Positions 28,980 to 39,487 of a stretch of 64,000 nucleotides of DNA are shown here, in pieces. How positions within the stretch are numbered: the stretch's first letter is position 1; each line of letters begins with the position of its first letter. Position numbers and translations under genes: made by a program. Under the pieces are notes generated by a model. The model was not told the origin of the DNA. It worked only from the letters and a program-made list of their open reading frames with translations, and ran no database searches. The DNA is taken from the NCBI RefSeq assembly GCF_003114815.1, contig NZ_BFAZ01000006.1:333405-397404 (forward strand), written 5' to 3'. This stretch comes from Leptospira ellinghausenii. GTDB lineage: Bacteria; Spirochaetota; Leptospiria; Leptospirales; Leptospiraceae.

Positions 28980-29408
28980 ATGCTTCGATTTTTCCTCTTT
29001 TCACTCCTTGTGTTTTGGCAATGTACTCCGAACAAACAAACGGAGACTTACCGGTTTGACCAAATCATCGTAACAAAATTCCCGACAAACCCTCCACCTG
29101 CTTTCCCACAGTCTTTTTTTCCAGAAAAATCTACCTTTCTTCAATCGAGTGAATTCAAAACAAGTCACATCCACACAAAAGAAGCTTTTTTACTTTTGGA
29201 AACTCCCAAGTCATGGGAAGAAATCCAAAAACGCATTGATTACCGAGTGAACCAAGGGGATTGGAAACTCATTGAAAAAAATGTGAATGAAACCGAAGTT
29301 TCCTATCTTTTGGAAGGGTTTATTAAAAAGTCATTATCGATTTATTTTACTAAAAATGAAACTAACAACCAAATTCGTTTTTACTTTAAAAAACACTCTA
29401 CCTATTAA
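28980..29408 (+). CDS. putative lipoprotein, unknown function
   Basis: 142 residues from ATG 28980 (a TTG at 28968 is in frame). The N-terminus is a short hydrophobic signal ending in VFWQC, giving Cys15 as a possible lipidation site. The rest is a small mixed alpha/beta domain with a SWEEIQKRIDYRVNQGDWKLIEK stretch; I do not recognise it. It is the first gene of a five-gene plus-strand run: the AI-2E family gene starts 2 bp after its stop. Confidence 0.7.
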   Translation: MLRFFLFSLLVFWQCTPNKQTETYRFDQIIVTKFPTNPPPAFPQSFFPEKSTFLQSSEFKTSHIHTKEAFLLLETPKSWEEIQKRIDYRVNQGDWKLIEKNVNETEVSYLLEGFIKKSLSIYFTKNETNNQIRFYFKKHSTY

Positions 29409-29410
29409 TC

Positions 29411-30520
29411 ATGAATTGGATCAAAAATAAAAACGAAACTATCGTCTACATTCTATTAGCTGGGATTTTTCTCGCTACCTGTTTTACATTGTTTTTTGTA
29501 TTCAAACCATTTTTATGGTCTAGTTTTTTAGCTTTATTGTTTTATTTAACCACGCGAAAACTTCACAAACGATTAAGGAATGTATTGGGTGTCAAATTTC
29601 ATGGCCTTTCTCCTTATATCATGGTCATGCTCATGCTCGCTTGTGTTTTTATACCTTCTTATTTAATTGTATCAACGCTCATCCGTGAATCTTTAAATTT
29701 AGTCAGTTATGTAAGAAACCAACTCACAGAAGAATCGATTGTATCTCTATTACTCAATAGTCCAATGTTGACTGACTTTTTTACCGAGAATGAATTTTTT
29801 TGGATCAAACTACCAATTCTTTACCGTGAATATGTGGGACAACACATGGACATTCTCAACCTAGATTCTATTTATAGTTTACTAAAAAATTCTTCTGGTT
29901 TTTTACTTGGGTCTTTTGAAGTTCCTGGAGCAATCATATTCAATGGATTTTTTACATTCATATTACTCTTCTTTCTCTACAAGGAAGGGAGCAGACTGGA
30001 ACATGGATTGTTTTTACTTTTACCTTTCCCCACAGAAATTGAAGAAAGGTTAGGACGTAGGATCGAAGAAGCGATTCGAACCGTAATGATGGGAAATTTA
30101 TTCATCTCACTTTTACAAGGTGCTTTGATTTATTTTCTCTTACTTTTTACATCTGTATCAAATAAGTTTCTACTTTCAAGTATCGCCACTATTTTTTCAC
30201 TCATACCAGTAGTTGGAACATCAGTCGTTTGGTTTCCCATTGGACTTTATATTGGACTTGTCCAAGAGAATTGGACAGGAAGTATACTCTTCATGATTGC
30301 AGGTGGGGCAAGTTATCTCATTTTAGAAAATTTTGTAAAACCAAAAATGTTAGATAAAAAACTAAAAATACATCCATTTTTAATTTTCCTTTCCCTGATT
30401 GGCGGATTACAAGAGTTTGGTGTTGCAGGGATCATCATTGGACCTATGGCGTTAACACTCGTGATTATCCTTTGGGATTTTTGGAAAATTTTTCGAGAAA
30501 CTCGATTCCAAACAACGTAA
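29411..30520 (+). CDS. AI-2E family transporter (PerM/UPF0118)
   Basis: 369-residue inner-membrane protein with about eight helices: three near the N-terminus (15-90), a hydrophilic stretch (about 95-170), then GFFTFILLFFLYKEG, and the conserved C-terminal block IPVVGTSVVWFPIG followed by EFGVAGIIIGPMALTL. The family includes AI-2 exporters and Na+/H+ antiporters, so the substrate cannot be named. Its stop is immediately followed by the xseA ATG. Confidence 0.88.
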   Translation: MNWIKNKNETIVYILLAGIFLATCFTLFFVFKPFLWSSFLALLFYLTTRKLHKRLRNVLGVKFHGLSPYIMVMLMLACVFIPSYLIVSTLIRESLNLVSYVRNQLTEESIVSLLLNSPMLTDFFTENEFFWIKLPILYREYVGQHMDILNLDSIYSLLKNSSGFLLGSFEVPGAIIFNGFFTFILLFFLYKEGSRLEHGLFLLLPFPTEIEERLGRRIEEAIRTVMMGNLFISLLQGALIYFLLLFTSVSNKFLLSSIATIFSLIPVVGTSVVWFPIGLYIGLVQENWTGSILFMIAGGASYLILENFVKPKMLDKKLKIHPFLIFLSLIGGLQEFGVAGIIIGPMALTLVIILWDFWKIFRETRFQTT

Positions 30521-31798
30521 ATGGAAACAGCTGATTCTTCCCTTTCTGTTAGTGAAGTCAATCGCCGTATCAAGGCGAAATTACAAGACTCTCCCGAATT
30601 TAAAAACTTCTGGATCCGCGGAGAAATTTCGAATTTCAGCCAAACCAATAGTTCTGGTCACATGTATTTTTCCTTAAAAGATACAACAAGTGTGATCAAA
30701 TGTGCGTTTTTTTCCTTCCAAGCCAAAAACTATAAAGGTACTCCATTACGAAATGGAATGGAAATCCTTGTATATGGTTCTGTTTCTGTTTATGAACCAG
30801 GTGGTTATTATAGTATCACAGTCCAAAAAATAGAAGAACTTGGCGAAGGTGATATCCTTCTTAAAATTGAAAAATTAAAAAAGTCATTAGCAGAAAAAGG
30901 GATCTTTGATGTTTCCCACAAACGGCCGTTACCTAAATTTCCGAAACGATTGGGGATTGTTACTTCACCAAAGGGAGCAGCCGTAGAAGACATCATTCGA
31001 ATTGCAACAGATCTCAATCCTTCGATTCAAATTTTAGTATCACCATGCCTTGTCCAAGGAGACGGTGCCGAAAATTCAATCATTGAAGCGATTAAAGAAA
31101 TTAACGATCCTAAATGGGAAGTAGATGTCATCATTGCAGGACGTGGTGGTGGATCTTTTGAGGACCTGATGGCTTTCAACCAAGAAGCGGTTGTGATGGC
31201 GTATTATCATTCTAGAATTCCCATCATCTCTGCTGTGGGACATGAAATTGACCGAGTGCTTACCGATTTAGCTGCAGATGCCACAACTCCAACACCCACT
31301 GCAGCAGCAAAATTAGCAATTCCCAATGTGTCTGATACTCTCATTCGTTTGGATGAAATGGAAGACCGATTGCGTTCTGCTCTGACTGGAGTGATACGGA
31401 TTGGAAAAGAAAAGTGGTCAGGTGTAACAAGTAGAGTGGTTTTCCAAAATCCTAAAGCAGTGTTAGAACCTAGGCAAAACCATTTGGATGAACTATTAAC
31501 AAAAATTTCTCTTCTTGGGAAAAACTACCTTGTCAAAAAACAAAGTGAATTTCAAAAATTTGATTCTTTCCAACAAAACTGGAAATCGTATTTGGAAAGA
31601 GTCCAAACAAAATACAAGCTCGCAGAACAACGATTAGATCACTTTTCTCCATTAGGAACACTTAAAAGAGGATACTCTGTACTCCGTAATTCAGATAAAC
31701 AAGTGATCTCTTCCATTTCACAAATTAAGGAAAAAGAATCATTGGAAGTTTTTTTATTCGATGGAAAACTCCAAGTAGAAGTAAAAGAAATCAAATAG
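30521..31798 (+). CDS. xseA: exodeoxyribonuclease VII large subunit
   Basis: Catalytic subunit of ExoVII, which digests single-stranded DNA from both ends in repair. 425 residues: an N-terminal OB domain (WIRGEISNFSQTNSSGHMYF), a catalytic core with VTSPKGAAVEDI, the GRGGGSFEDLMAFNQE motif and SAVGHEIDRVLTDLAAD, then a helical coiled-coil region (about 280-385) and a short C-terminal end with LKRGYSVLRN. xseB follows 9 bp downstream, as is typical. Confidence 0.96.
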   Translation: METADSSLSVSEVNRRIKAKLQDSPEFKNFWIRGEISNFSQTNSSGHMYFSLKDTTSVIKCAFFSFQAKNYKGTPLRNGMEILVYGSVSVYEPGGYYSITVQKIEELGEGDILLKIEKLKKSLAEKGIFDVSHKRPLPKFPKRLGIVTSPKGAAVEDIIRIATDLNPSIQILVSPCLVQGDGAENSIIEAIKEINDPKWEVDVIIAGRGGGSFEDLMAFNQEAVVMAYYHSRIPIISAVGHEIDRVLTDLAADATTPTPTAAAKLAIPNVSDTLIRLDEMEDRLRSALTGVIRIGKEKWSGVTSRVVFQNPKAVLEPRQNHLDELLTKISLLGKNYLVKKQSEFQKFDSFQQNWKSYLERVQTKYKLAEQRLDHFSPLGTLKRGYSVLRNSDKQVISSISQIKEKESLEVFLFDGKLQVEVKEIK

Positions 31799-31807
31799 GA
31801 CCAAACG

Positions 31808-32083
31808 ATGGTAGAAAAAAAAACAATCAGTTTTGAAGAAGCAATCCGTGAATTGGAAGACATTGCGGAAAAATTAGAACGTGGAACCTTGTCTTTAGAA
31901 GATTCTATTAAGGCTTATGAACGTGGAATGGAACTGAAAAAAATCTGTTCAGAACGATTGGTGGATGCAGAAGCCAAAATTGAATTTTTAACCAAAGCTC
32001 CCAGCGGTGAAGTGGTGAAATCAACGGTGAAGAAAAAGAAGGAAGACACAACTTCTAATAAAGCGGAAGAAGATTTATTTTAA
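31808..32083 (+). CDS. xseB: exodeoxyribonuclease VII small subunit
   Basis: 91 residues. The conserved helical hairpin covers about 5-65: [35 protein letters not shown] and C-terminal helix [11 protein letters not shown]. Several small subunits coat the coiled coil of XseA. The C-terminal tail is longer and lysine-rich compared with E. coli XseB. Sits between xseA and a symporter gene, 3 bp before the latter. Confidence 0.95.
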   Translation: MVEKKTISFEEAIRELEDIAEKLERGTLSLEDSIKAYERGMELKKICSERLVDAEAKIEFLTKAPSGEVVKSTVKKKKEDTTSNKAEEDLF

Positions 32084-32086
32084 AGA

Positions 32087-33487
32087 ATGAATTTCCAGAC
32101 CATTTTTATTTTAGCTTACCTCCTTGTCACAATCGGGATTGGAGTGTATGCAGCAAAAAAAGTAAAAAATTCAAAAGACTTTATCCTTGCGGGTAGAAGT
32201 TTACCCTTACCCATTTCAACTGCAGCTTTATTTGCCACTTGGTTTGGAAGTGAAACCATCCTCGGTTCCTCCGTCGAATTTGCAAAGGGTGGATTTTTAT
32301 CCGTCATCCAAGATCCGTTTGGTGGGGCCCTTTGTTTATTTTTACTTGGTTTGGTTTTTGCAAAATACCTATACCGAATGCAAATCCTAACCTTTGGTGA
32401 TTTTTATAAAAACCGATATGGTAAAAAAATGGAATTCATTGCAGGCATTTGCCTGATCTTTTCCTATTTTGGTTGGGTAGCTGCGCAATTTGTAGCACTC
32501 GGAATAATGGTGCAAATTTTATTTGGGATCAACCAGTTTACTGCCATTGTCATTGGAGCATGTCTCGTTGTTTTTTATACTTACTTAGGTGGGATGTGGT
32601 CTGTTTCCTTAACCGATTTTTTCCAATCCATTTCCATCATCATTGGACTCGTCGTAGTGATCATTGAATTGAATGGTATTAAACCTATTTGGTCATCTAT
32701 CTCAGAAAAACCAGATGGTTTTTTTCGATTTTTTCCTGAATCCAATTACCATGCTTGGACTTTGTACCTATCGGCTTGGATGGTTGTTGGTTTTGGCTCT
32801 TTACCCCAACAAGATATTTTCCAAAGAGTGATGTCTGCTAAATCAGAAAAGGTAGCCATTAGAGCATCTTATTTATCTTCCGTATTGTACTTGTTATTTG
32901 CGATGATCCCTCTTTTATTAGGTCTCCATGCAAAAAGTCTAATCCCAGATTTTGATTTAAATTCAGAAACAGGACAACTTCTAATCCCAACTATGATTTC
33001 TAAATTTTCCAACCCTTGGATTCAGGTTTTATTTTTTTCAGCACTCATTTCTGCTATTCTATCAACTGCATCAGGCGCCATCCTTGCTCCTTCTTCTATA
33101 TTATCTGAGAATATTCTAAAATATGCATTTAATGACATGAACGATAAAAAGCTTTTATTACTCTCAAGAGTATCGGTTCTAATCATTGCAGGAATTTCAT
33201 TTTTACTCGCGGTGGGAAAACCTTCGATTTATGCACTAGTCGAAGATTCGGGAGGAATCTCCCTTGTTACCCTATTCATTCCCATGGTATTTGGCTTATT
33301 AAGCAAAAGAGCAGATGAACGTTCCGCTCTTTTTTCTTTGATTGTTGGCATCGTTACATGGCTTATCTTAGAAGTGTATGGGGATGATATGACAAGCCAT
33401 TTTTATGGAACAATCGCAAGTCTCATCGCCATTCTTTTAGGTATCTATTGTTTCCCTAAAAAAGAGAAATCTCAATTAACCACGTAA
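32087..33487 (+). CDS. sodium:solute symporter (SSS) family protein
   Basis: 466 residues with about 13 membrane segments. Family features include [12 protein letters not shown] at the start, [16 protein letters not shown] in TM2, [11 protein letters not shown], the [18 protein letters not shown] motif before TM6, and [16 protein letters not shown] in the middle. Members bring in sugars, amino acids, proline, pantothenate or similar compounds with Na+; the substrate here is unknown. Its 3' end overlaps the converging ddl gene by 32 bp. Confidence 0.9.
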   Translation: MNFQTIFILAYLLVTIGIGVYAAKKVKNSKDFILAGRSLPLPISTAALFATWFGSETILGSSVEFAKGGFLSVIQDPFGGALCLFLLGLVFAKYLYRMQILTFGDFYKNRYGKKMEFIAGICLIFSYFGWVAAQFVALGIMVQILFGINQFTAIVIGACLVVFYTYLGGMWSVSLTDFFQSISIIIGLVVVIIELNGIKPIWSSISEKPDGFFRFFPESNYHAWTLYLSAWMVVGFGSLPQQDIFQRVMSAKSEKVAIRASYLSSVLYLLFAMIPLLLGLHAKSLIPDFDLNSETGQLLIPTMISKFSNPWIQVLFFSALISAILSTASGAILAPSSILSENILKYAFNDMNDKKLLLLSRVSVLIIAGISFLLAVGKPSIYALVEDSGGISLVTLFIPMVFGLLSKRADERSALFSLIVGIVTWLILEVYGDDMTSHFYGTIASLIAILLGIYCFPKKEKSQLTT

Positions 33488-34505
33488 ACACTTGTTTCAT
33501 ATCGACTCCCAAAGCTTTTGCCTGTTGTGGGATAAGGCTTGTGCCAGTCATTCCAGGTAAAGTATTTGTTTCCAAAACATAAGGAACACCATCAGCGATG
33601 ATAAAATCAGTTCTGGAATAACCCTTACATCCTAAGATAACATGGCATTTTAAACTGTATTCTTGTAGTGTTTTAGTAATCTCATCACCTACGGGTGCAG
33701 GTGTGATTTCCTCACTTGCGCCTTTGGTGTATTTTGCTTCAAAATCAAAAAATTCTGACTTAGGCCTAATTTCAGTTGGAACAAGAGAAAATGCATTTCG
33801 TTTTTTTCCTTCTGGTTTTTCTAAAACACCAATCGATACTTCTGTTCCTGAAACCAATTTTTGAACAAGGACACGGTCTTCCGATACAAATATTTTATCA
33901 ACGAGAGTAATTGCTTCTTCAGGCGTTTTAGCCATTCCTGTATTCACACTTGATCCACCTAACGTGGGCTTAATGAAGACTGGATAGGGAAATGGTAGAT
34001 TTAATAGCACTTTTCTTGGATCAGACTGAACACGTTCAAGCTCACAAAAAGGTGCCACAGGGATTCCTATGGATTGGAAGAGTAAATTGGCTCTAAATTT
34101 ATCCATCGCTAAGGCAGATGCAAGGACACCAGACCCAGTATGAGGAATGCCCATTGTATCCAAAAATCCTTGGATCCTACCATCTTCCCCAGCTCCTCCG
34201 TGTAATCCGAGGAAGGCGGAAGTAAACCCATGTTTCCCTAATTGACTAGGATCACTCGAGGATTCAATTTGATTTGTTTGGTTAAATTCTCGTGAAAATT
34301 CAATTTCGGATTTCCCCGTTGGGTCAGGGTAATTGGGTTCTGTTACCGTTGGGATCCAAAATTTTCCGCTCATATCAATGTAGATGGGGCATACGTCGTA
34401 TTTTTCCCTATCAATTGTAGCGAATATAAAAGCAGAGGAACGGATGGAAATGATATGTTCTCCAGAGACCCCTCCGAAAAGTAATGCGATTTTTAATTTT
34501 GGCAT
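33456..34505 (-). CDS. ddl: D-alanine--D-alanine ligase
   Basis: ATP-grasp enzyme forming D-Ala-D-Ala for peptidoglycan, 349 residues, cytoplasmic. Seen: [17 protein letters not shown] at the N-terminus, [34 protein letters not shown], the ATP-grasp [15 protein letters not shown], and the C-terminal YSRTDFI plus [20 protein letters not shown]. Adjacent, divergent genes encode the aromatic-repeat protein and Mla system, placing it in an envelope-gene neighbourhood. Confidence 0.95.
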   Translation of the reverse strand: MPKLKIALLFGGVSGEHIISIRSSAFIFATIDREKYDVCPIYIDMSGKFWIPTVTEPNYPDPTGKSEIEFSREFNQTNQIESSSDPSQLGKHGFTSAFLGLHGGAGEDGRIQGFLDTMGIPHTGSGVLASALAMDKFRANLLFQSIGIPVAPFCELERVQSDPRKVLLNLPFPYPVFIKPTLGGSSVNTGMAKTPEEAITLVDKIFVSEDRVLVQKLVSGTEVSIGVLEKPEGKKRNAFSLVPTEIRPKSEFFDFEAKYTKGASEEITPAPVGDEITKTLQEYSLKCHVILGCKGYSRTDFIIADGVPYVLETNTLPGMTGTSLIPQQAKALGVDMKQVFTWLIEISLF

Positions 34506-34552
34506 GAAATCACTTGATTCCTTTACATGAAAGTGAATGATATTGAAATTAC

Positions 34553-35962
34553 GTGGATTCCCGCTTTAAAATTCAATTCGGATTTGTTTTTTCTCTTTTC
34601 TTTCTAACTTCTTCCTTATTTGCAAAAATTCCAAATTCCTTTACAGAAGATATCAAATCGGATTATTCTCAATTTTGGTTTTTATACGAAAGCGAAACCA
34701 GAGGCAGACAGAACTTCTTCGCCATTCGTCCTTTTTATATGTCTTTTTCTGACAAAACTTATGCCTTTCGATTTCATAGCTACCTCTCCCCGATTTATTA
34801 CAAAGAAGAAACCAATTATTGGTACACTTGGTCTTCCTTATTTTTCTTTAGTGGGACTGGTTTTAAACATGAGGAAGGTGATGAAGATGAAGACATTTTA
34901 TTCACTCCACTTTTTTTATGGGGGAAAGGTGAATCACAAAGAGAAAATTATTACAGTGTATTCCCACTTTATGGAAAAATCAGAAACAAACTCTCCTACC
35001 AAGAATTAAATTATGTTTTATTTCCCATCTATTCAGAATGGAGATACAAAACATATAAGGCTAGATCCATTGTATGGCCACTTGTCATGTGGGGAGGTTC
35101 GGAAACAAGAGATGACTTTCGGATCTTTCCTTTGTATTCGAAAAAATCAAATGAAGGTAAATACAAACGTTATTCAGTCTTATGGCCTTTTTTCCAATGG
35201 GGCGAAGAGAGGTTAGATAAAAAGGAACCAACTTCGTATCAGATTTTTTTTCCATTCTACAACCAAAAGAGTTCCGTAGACGGGAACATGAAAAGTCATG
35301 CTTTTCTTTGGTTTCCTTTGCTTAACTCACTTTTTTCGTATGGATATGACAAAAAAACGGGACAAACGAATTACACAGCACTCTTTATATTTTTCCAATA
35401 CACAACTTCAGTCAAAAAAGATACAGAGAAACTTGTGTTTTTTCCTTTTTATGGCTATTCTTATTTCGCAAACAAAGAAGCCGAATTTATCACTCCTTTT
35501 TATATCCGATTGTCTCAGAATACTTCTCATCTCAAATCGACATCTCATTTTATTTTACCATTTTATTCCCATATGAAAAATGAATACGTCCAAACAGGAA
35601 GGGAAGATTATTATTGGAAACTTTGGCCATTCTTTCGGTACCACAAAGATCCAGAAGGCAATTTTGGATGGAATACACTCGCAATCATTCCCGTTCGTTT
35701 TGAAGTGATGGAAGATGTTTGGGAACCAATTTTTTCTATCATTGAATACAAGAGGTCATCTAATGGAGAAAAACGATTGCACCTGATTACTAGATTGTAC
35801 ACTCATCGTTGGACTCATGATGAAACTCATATCCATATCCCGATCATAATGGAATTTTCAAAAACAAATACAGGCTTTTCATATGAGTTTGCCTACGGAC
35901 TCTTTGGAATTGATACAAGGGCAGAAACAAATCACTACAAATTCTTTTGGTGGAAAATATGA
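34553..35962 (+). CDS. exported aromatic/proline-repeat protein, predicted beta-rich, in mla operon
   Basis: 469 residues from a GTG start with a clear signal peptide (about 1-24, cleavage near LFAK). The mature protein is a chain of about 17 units, each built on hydrophobic/aromatic residues around one Pro (RPFY, SPIY, FPLYG, FPIY, WPLVMWG, FPLY, WPFFQWG, FPFY, TPFY, LPFY, WPFF). The prolines lie near residues 60, 80, 119, 138, 158, 176, 193, 212, 234, 255, 298, 315, 336, 359 and 380, a period of about 20. This suggests repeated beta hairpins, perhaps an outer-membrane barrel; it ends in FFWWKI, near the usual aromatic C-terminus. The stop overlaps the mlaE ATG (ATGA). Function unknown; an outer-membrane partner of the MCE system is my inference. 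Confidence 0.8.
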   Translation: MDSRFKIQFGFVFSLFFLTSSLFAKIPNSFTEDIKSDYSQFWFLYESETRGRQNFFAIRPFYMSFSDKTYAFRFHSYLSPIYYKEETNYWYTWSSLFFFSGTGFKHEEGDEDEDILFTPLFLWGKGESQRENYYSVFPLYGKIRNKLSYQELNYVLFPIYSEWRYKTYKARSIVWPLVMWGGSETRDDFRIFPLYSKKSNEGKYKRYSVLWPFFQWGEERLDKKEPTSYQIFFPFYNQKSSVDGNMKSHAFLWFPLLNSLFSYGYDKKTGQTNYTALFIFFQYTTSVKKDTEKLVFFPFYGYSYFANKEAEFITPFYIRLSQNTSHLKSTSHFILPFYSHMKNEYVQTGREDYYWKLWPFFRYHKDPEGNFGWNTLAIIPVRFEVMEDVWEPIFSIIEYKRSSNGEKRLHLITRLYTHRWTHDETHIHIPIIMEFSKTNTGFSYEFAYGLFGIDTRAETNHYKFFWWKI

Positions 35963-36735
35963 TCCAAATGTATCGCAAAACCATAGAACCTCTTTTGTAT
36001 GCAATTGGTTATACTGTATTGTTATTATTTCGAGCTATTGGACAATCGCATCATTTGTATTTCAAACGCCGTGAAATCTTAGAACAAATGTTCATTGCTG
36101 GAGTTGGATCTTTATTTGTTGTGTCCATTGTATCAGTTTTTACGGGTATGATCCTTGGGATTAACACAGGACTTGGACTTCGCGATTTCGGAGCCGAAGG
36201 ACAAATCGGACTACTACTTACGATTACATTGACAAGAGAAATGTCTCCTTTTATGACTTCTCTCATCCTTGCAGCATCCGTTGGTTCAGCTATGGCTGCC
36301 GAAATCGGAACAATGAAAGTTTCTGAAGAAATTGATGCTTTAGAAGTTATGTCCATTAATCCTGTCCGATACCTTGTGATGCCAAGGATTGTTGGTTTTT
36401 CTATTATGGTTCCGGTTCTCTGTGTTTACTCATCCGCATTAGGTATATTAGGTGGTGGTATTGTAGGTCATTTCCAGTTAGGGATTGATATCATTAGCTA
36501 TTTCCAAGATGTATATTACCGAATTTCATCGGTACCTGGACTAAAAGATTTATATGTTGGCCTTTTAAAAGGTTATGTATTTGGTATATCCATTGCGACC
36601 ATATCGTGTAGCCAAGGACTTCGTACAGAAGGTGGGGCCATTGGTGTAGGCCAAACAACGAGGAAAGCAGTTGTCACTTCCTTTCTCATGGTCATTTTTT
36701 CAGGGTATGTGCTCACAGCCCTCTTCTATAAGTAA
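35959..36735 (+). CDS. mlaE: MCE-type ABC transporter permease MlaE
   Basis: Inner-membrane permease of a phospholipid-transport ABC system, 258 residues from ATG 35959 with GGTGGA 5 nt upstream. Family hallmarks are the amphipathic N-terminal region, five or so membrane helices, [40 protein letters not shown] (conserved EIGTM segment) and the C-terminal [25 protein letters not shown]. The ATG lies inside the stop of the repeat-protein gene. mlaF follows after 8 bp. Confidence 0.94.
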   Translation: MIQMYRKTIEPLLYAIGYTVLLLFRAIGQSHHLYFKRREILEQMFIAGVGSLFVVSIVSVFTGMILGINTGLGLRDFGAEGQIGLLLTITLTREMSPFMTSLILAASVGSAMAAEIGTMKVSEEIDALEVMSINPVRYLVMPRIVGFSIMVPVLCVYSSALGILGGGIVGHFQLGIDIISYFQDVYYRISSVPGLKDLYVGLLKGYVFGISIATISCSQGLRTEGGAIGVGQTTRKAVVTSFLMVIFSGYVLTALFYK

Positions 36736-36743
36736 AGGACAGT

Positions 36744-37532
36744 ATGGAACCATTTGCCATTGAAATGAAAAATGTTCACAAAACCTTCGGTAAACGTAAA
36801 ATCCTCAGAGGGATGAATTTACAAGTCAAACAAGGTGAAACGATGGTCATCCTTGGACCTTCTGGAACCGGAAAATCTGTGAGTCTCAAACACATCACAG
36901 GTTTGCTTGACCCTGATGAAGGAGATTGTTTTATTTATGGAGAATCCATAGTCCATGCCAATGAAAAAAAACGAGAAGAGTTACGTTCTAAGTTAGGTGT
37001 TCTTTTCCAATCGGGGGCTCTTATCAATTGGCTTACCGTGTATGAAAACGTAGCACTTCCCTTACGAGAACATAAAATCGCCGATGGAGTTGAGCTGGAT
37101 CGGATTGTGATGGAAAAATTACAATGGTTGGATTTGGTTCCGGCAAAGGATACCCTACCCAGTAATATTTCAGGTGGGATGAAAAAACGTGTGGGACTTG
37201 CCCGTGCTCTCACATCCCAACCAAAAATCGTCATGTATGACGAACCAACCTCTGGCCTTGATCCAGTGATGTCCAATGTCATCAACGACCTTGTCATTCG
37301 TTTACAAAAAGAATTAGGCCTCACATCCATTGTGGTGACACATGATATGAATTCAGCGTATCGAATTGCAGATCGGATTAGTTTTTTATATGAAGGAAAA
37401 GTCCAATTTTGTGGAACACCTGAAGAGATCCAAGCGTCCAAAGATCCAGTGATCCAACAATTCATTCATGGAAATACCGTAGGTCCCATGATACTCGACC
37501 ACTCGGAATTAAAAAAAGGAAAATCCAATTGA
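36744..37532 (+). CDS. mlaF: MCE-type ABC transporter ATPase MlaF
   Basis: ATPase partner of MlaE, 262 residues. Walker [10 protein letters not shown]-loop [10 protein letters not shown], signature [15 protein letters not shown], Walker B IVMYDEP with the family TSGLDP, and switch His in VVTHDMNSA are all present. The signature with GGMKKRV is typical for Mla/TGD/MCE ATPases. The STAS-domain partner MlaB is not encoded nearby, so the complex is MlaEFD in this locus. Confidence 0.95.
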   Translation: MEPFAIEMKNVHKTFGKRKILRGMNLQVKQGETMVILGPSGTGKSVSLKHITGLLDPDEGDCFIYGESIVHANEKKREELRSKLGVLFQSGALINWLTVYENVALPLREHKIADGVELDRIVMEKLQWLDLVPAKDTLPSNISGGMKKRVGLARALTSQPKIVMYDEPTSGLDPVMSNVINDLVIRLQKELGLTSIVVTHDMNSAYRIADRISFLYEGKVQFCGTPEEIQASKDPVIQQFIHGNTVGPMILDHSELKKGKSN

Positions 37533-37564
37533 CTTTGTTCACACAAATAGGAGAAATTTAGGGA

Positions 37565-38338
37565 ATGCCTACCATAGGTCGTGCTCTCATTGTTGGTCTT
37601 TTATTCATTTTTTCACTCGTAGCCGTAGGTTATTTTACGATTGTAACGGAAGGTGGACCGTTCCAAAAGTCGGGTTACCAACTCCCTGTTTATTTCCCTG
37701 ATGCAGAAGGGATTAAAATAGGAAACAAGGTGACCATCCATGGGGTTCCTTTTGGGTATGTTTCCAAAATCCGTTTGGTTCAAATTGATGAAATGGGAAA
37801 TTTATTACCAGAAGGGGAAACTGGGATTGGAACGAAAGTAGAACTCACCTTACTCCTCAAAGGCAAGGTCCAACTTTTTTCCAATTACGAAATCACGATC
37901 AAAAACGAAAGTTTGCTCTCAGGTCGTGTGGTTGCCCTTGACCCAGGGTCCAAATTCCCTGTGGATCCCAAAACCAAAGAATACATGATGGCAGAAGAAC
38001 CACTCAGTAAAATTGAAATTTCTCCTAAATCGGGGAAACTCCTTCCCATCCAAGGGAAAGTCACCCAAGACCCACTTGTGTCACTCTCAGAGCTCATTGC
38101 AGAAAACAGGTCTGATATCCGTAAAACAGTGCAAAATATCGCGAATATCACAGGGAAAATCAACGAAGGCCAGGGAACCTTGGGAAAACTCATCAATGAA
38201 AGTGACGTTCACAAATCTGTGAACACGACCTTGGGAGATGCCCAAGTGGTTCTCAAGGAACTGAGAGAAGGTTTGGAAGATACTAGGGAACAAGCCCCCG
38301 TCACAAGTTTCATTCGTTCGGCTCTGAGTGCTTTTTAA
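37565..38338 (+). CDS. mlaD: MCE-domain substrate-binding protein MlaD
   Basis: 257 residues with one N-terminal membrane anchor (about 5-27), then one MCE domain (about 38-125: [24 protein letters not shown]), and a helical C-terminal part (about 160-250) that would form the periplasmic hydrophobic tube in a hexamer. It would bind phospholipids taken from or delivered to MlaEF. Neither mlaC (soluble carrier) nor mlaA (outer-membrane lipoprotein) is in this operon. Confidence 0.92.
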   Translation: MPTIGRALIVGLLFIFSLVAVGYFTIVTEGGPFQKSGYQLPVYFPDAEGIKIGNKVTIHGVPFGYVSKIRLVQIDEMGNLLPEGETGIGTKVELTLLLKGKVQLFSNYEITIKNESLLSGRVVALDPGSKFPVDPKTKEYMMAEEPLSKIEISPKSGKLLPIQGKVTQDPLVSLSELIAENRSDIRKTVQNIANITGKINEGQGTLGKLINESDVHKSVNTTLGDAQVVLKELREGLEDTREQAPVTSFIRSALSAF

Positions 38339-38481
38339 GGACTAACACGGAGAATACGGCCTCATTTGTAGCAAAAATTAGGTTAAAATCCTGGTTTTCC
38401 CGTCCGTCACAATTCCACCACACTGTTGTAAAAAAGAGACATTTTTTTGGATTCGGGTTTCGGTTTTGGTATTGTCCGAGG
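38339..38481 (+). other. mlaD-lpxC intergenic, possible lpxC promoter region
   Basis: This gap before lpxC contains T-rich tracts but no clear protein-coding frame and no convincing promoter; a poor candidate is TTGGAT with TATTGT 17 bp later, near 38448-38476. lpxC may be transcribed from here or by read-through from mlaD. Confidence 0.3.
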
Positions 38482-38514
38482 TCAGATTCCTACAATTTTG
38501 TATGTAGGAACTGA
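38482..38514 (+). promoter_or_regulatory. stem-loop over the lpxC ribosome-binding site
   Basis: TTCCTACA (38487-38494) pairs with TGTAGGAA (38503-38510); TCAG (38482-38485) pairs with CTGA (38511-38514), leaving A38486 bulged. This gives a 12-bp stem with an 8-nt loop. The right arm contains the AGGA Shine-Dalgarno (7 nt from ATG 38517). It may be an mRNA switch, or, if transcription begins within it, a DNA operator; the TACAAT at 38491-38496 resembles a -10. Confidence 0.55.
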
Positions 38515-38516
38515 TT

Positions 38517-39425
38517 ATGCAAACGGCAATCCACAGAAAAACGATCCAAAATTCGATTACACTCAAAGGAATTGGCGTCCATTCTGGTAAAGTGGTGACT
38601 CTTCGCCTGCATCCTGCTGAGGCAAATACTGGACTTATCTTTTATCTTTATAGAGGCACCCAAAAAGTCAGAATCCCAGTTTCCCTGGACCATGTGGTAG
38701 ACACAAGTAACGCAACGACCATCGGCGATGGTAGTTCCAATCGGGTCCAAACCATCGAACACTTACTCGCAGCAGTCCACACCTTAGGCATTACTGATTG
38801 TATCTTTGAAATTGATTCCGTAGAAGTTCCGATTATGGATGGATCCTCCCTACCATTTTGGGAAGGCATTCGCTCCGCAGGGATTCGTGTCCTCGACGAA
38901 ACCGTGGAACCCATTACCATTACAAACCCCATTTGGGTCGTTGACGGGGACAAATACCTCGTAATGCTCCCTTCCGATGAATTAAAAGTCACTTATAGTA
39001 TCGATTTTAACCACCCACTCCTCAGAGGTCAGTCCTATACCACTACTCTTGACGAATCCATTTTGGGAACGGACATCCTACCTGCGAGAACCTTCGGGTT
39101 TTTGAAAGATGTGGAAGCCCTCCAAGCAAGAGGACTTGCTATGGGCGGATCCCTCGACAATGCAGTAGTTCTCACCGATGATGGTTACCTCAACGACCAT
39201 CTGCGTTATGACAATGAATGTGTTCGCCATAAAATCCTTGACCTAATTGGAGATTTAGCAGTGATGGGTCGTCCTTTCAGAGGCCACCTCATTGCATCCA
39301 AAGCGGGTCACGCTCTCGACATTTCCCTTGCAAAATGCATCATGAGCCAAGTGACGGGAAACGAACTCACACAGTACAAAAGCAAACGGATTCCACTTTT
39401 CTCTAAAAAAGAAGCCGCGCGGTAG
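38517..39425 (+). CDS. lpxC: UDP-3-O-acyl-N-acetylglucosamine deacetylase
   Basis: Zn2+ deacetylase that commits UDP-GlcNAc derivatives to lipid A synthesis, 302 residues. Motifs: KGIGVHSGK, QTIEHLLAAVHTLGI (Glu and Zn-ligand His), SVEVPIMDGSS, ARTFGFLKD, HKILDLIGDLAVMG (second Zn His and Asp), and the catalytic His in GHLIASKAGH. The preceding ribosome site lies in a strong predicted hairpin, see the leader entry. ptsI follows after 62 bp. Confidence 0.96.
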   Translation: MQTAIHRKTIQNSITLKGIGVHSGKVVTLRLHPAEANTGLIFYLYRGTQKVRIPVSLDHVVDTSNATTIGDGSSNRVQTIEHLLAAVHTLGITDCIFEIDSVEVPIMDGSSLPFWEGIRSAGIRVLDETVEPITITNPIWVVDGDKYLVMLPSDELKVTYSIDFNHPLLRGQSYTTTLDESILGTDILPARTFGFLKDVEALQARGLAMGGSLDNAVVLTDDGYLNDHLRYDNECVRHKILDLIGDLAVMGRPFRGHLIASKAGHALDISLAKCIMSQVTGNELTQYKSKRIPLFSKKEAAR

Positions 39426-39487
39426 TTCGGATCTTTTTTTACTTTCCAAACTAGCCTAAACCAAAATTATTTTTGGCATAGGTTCGG

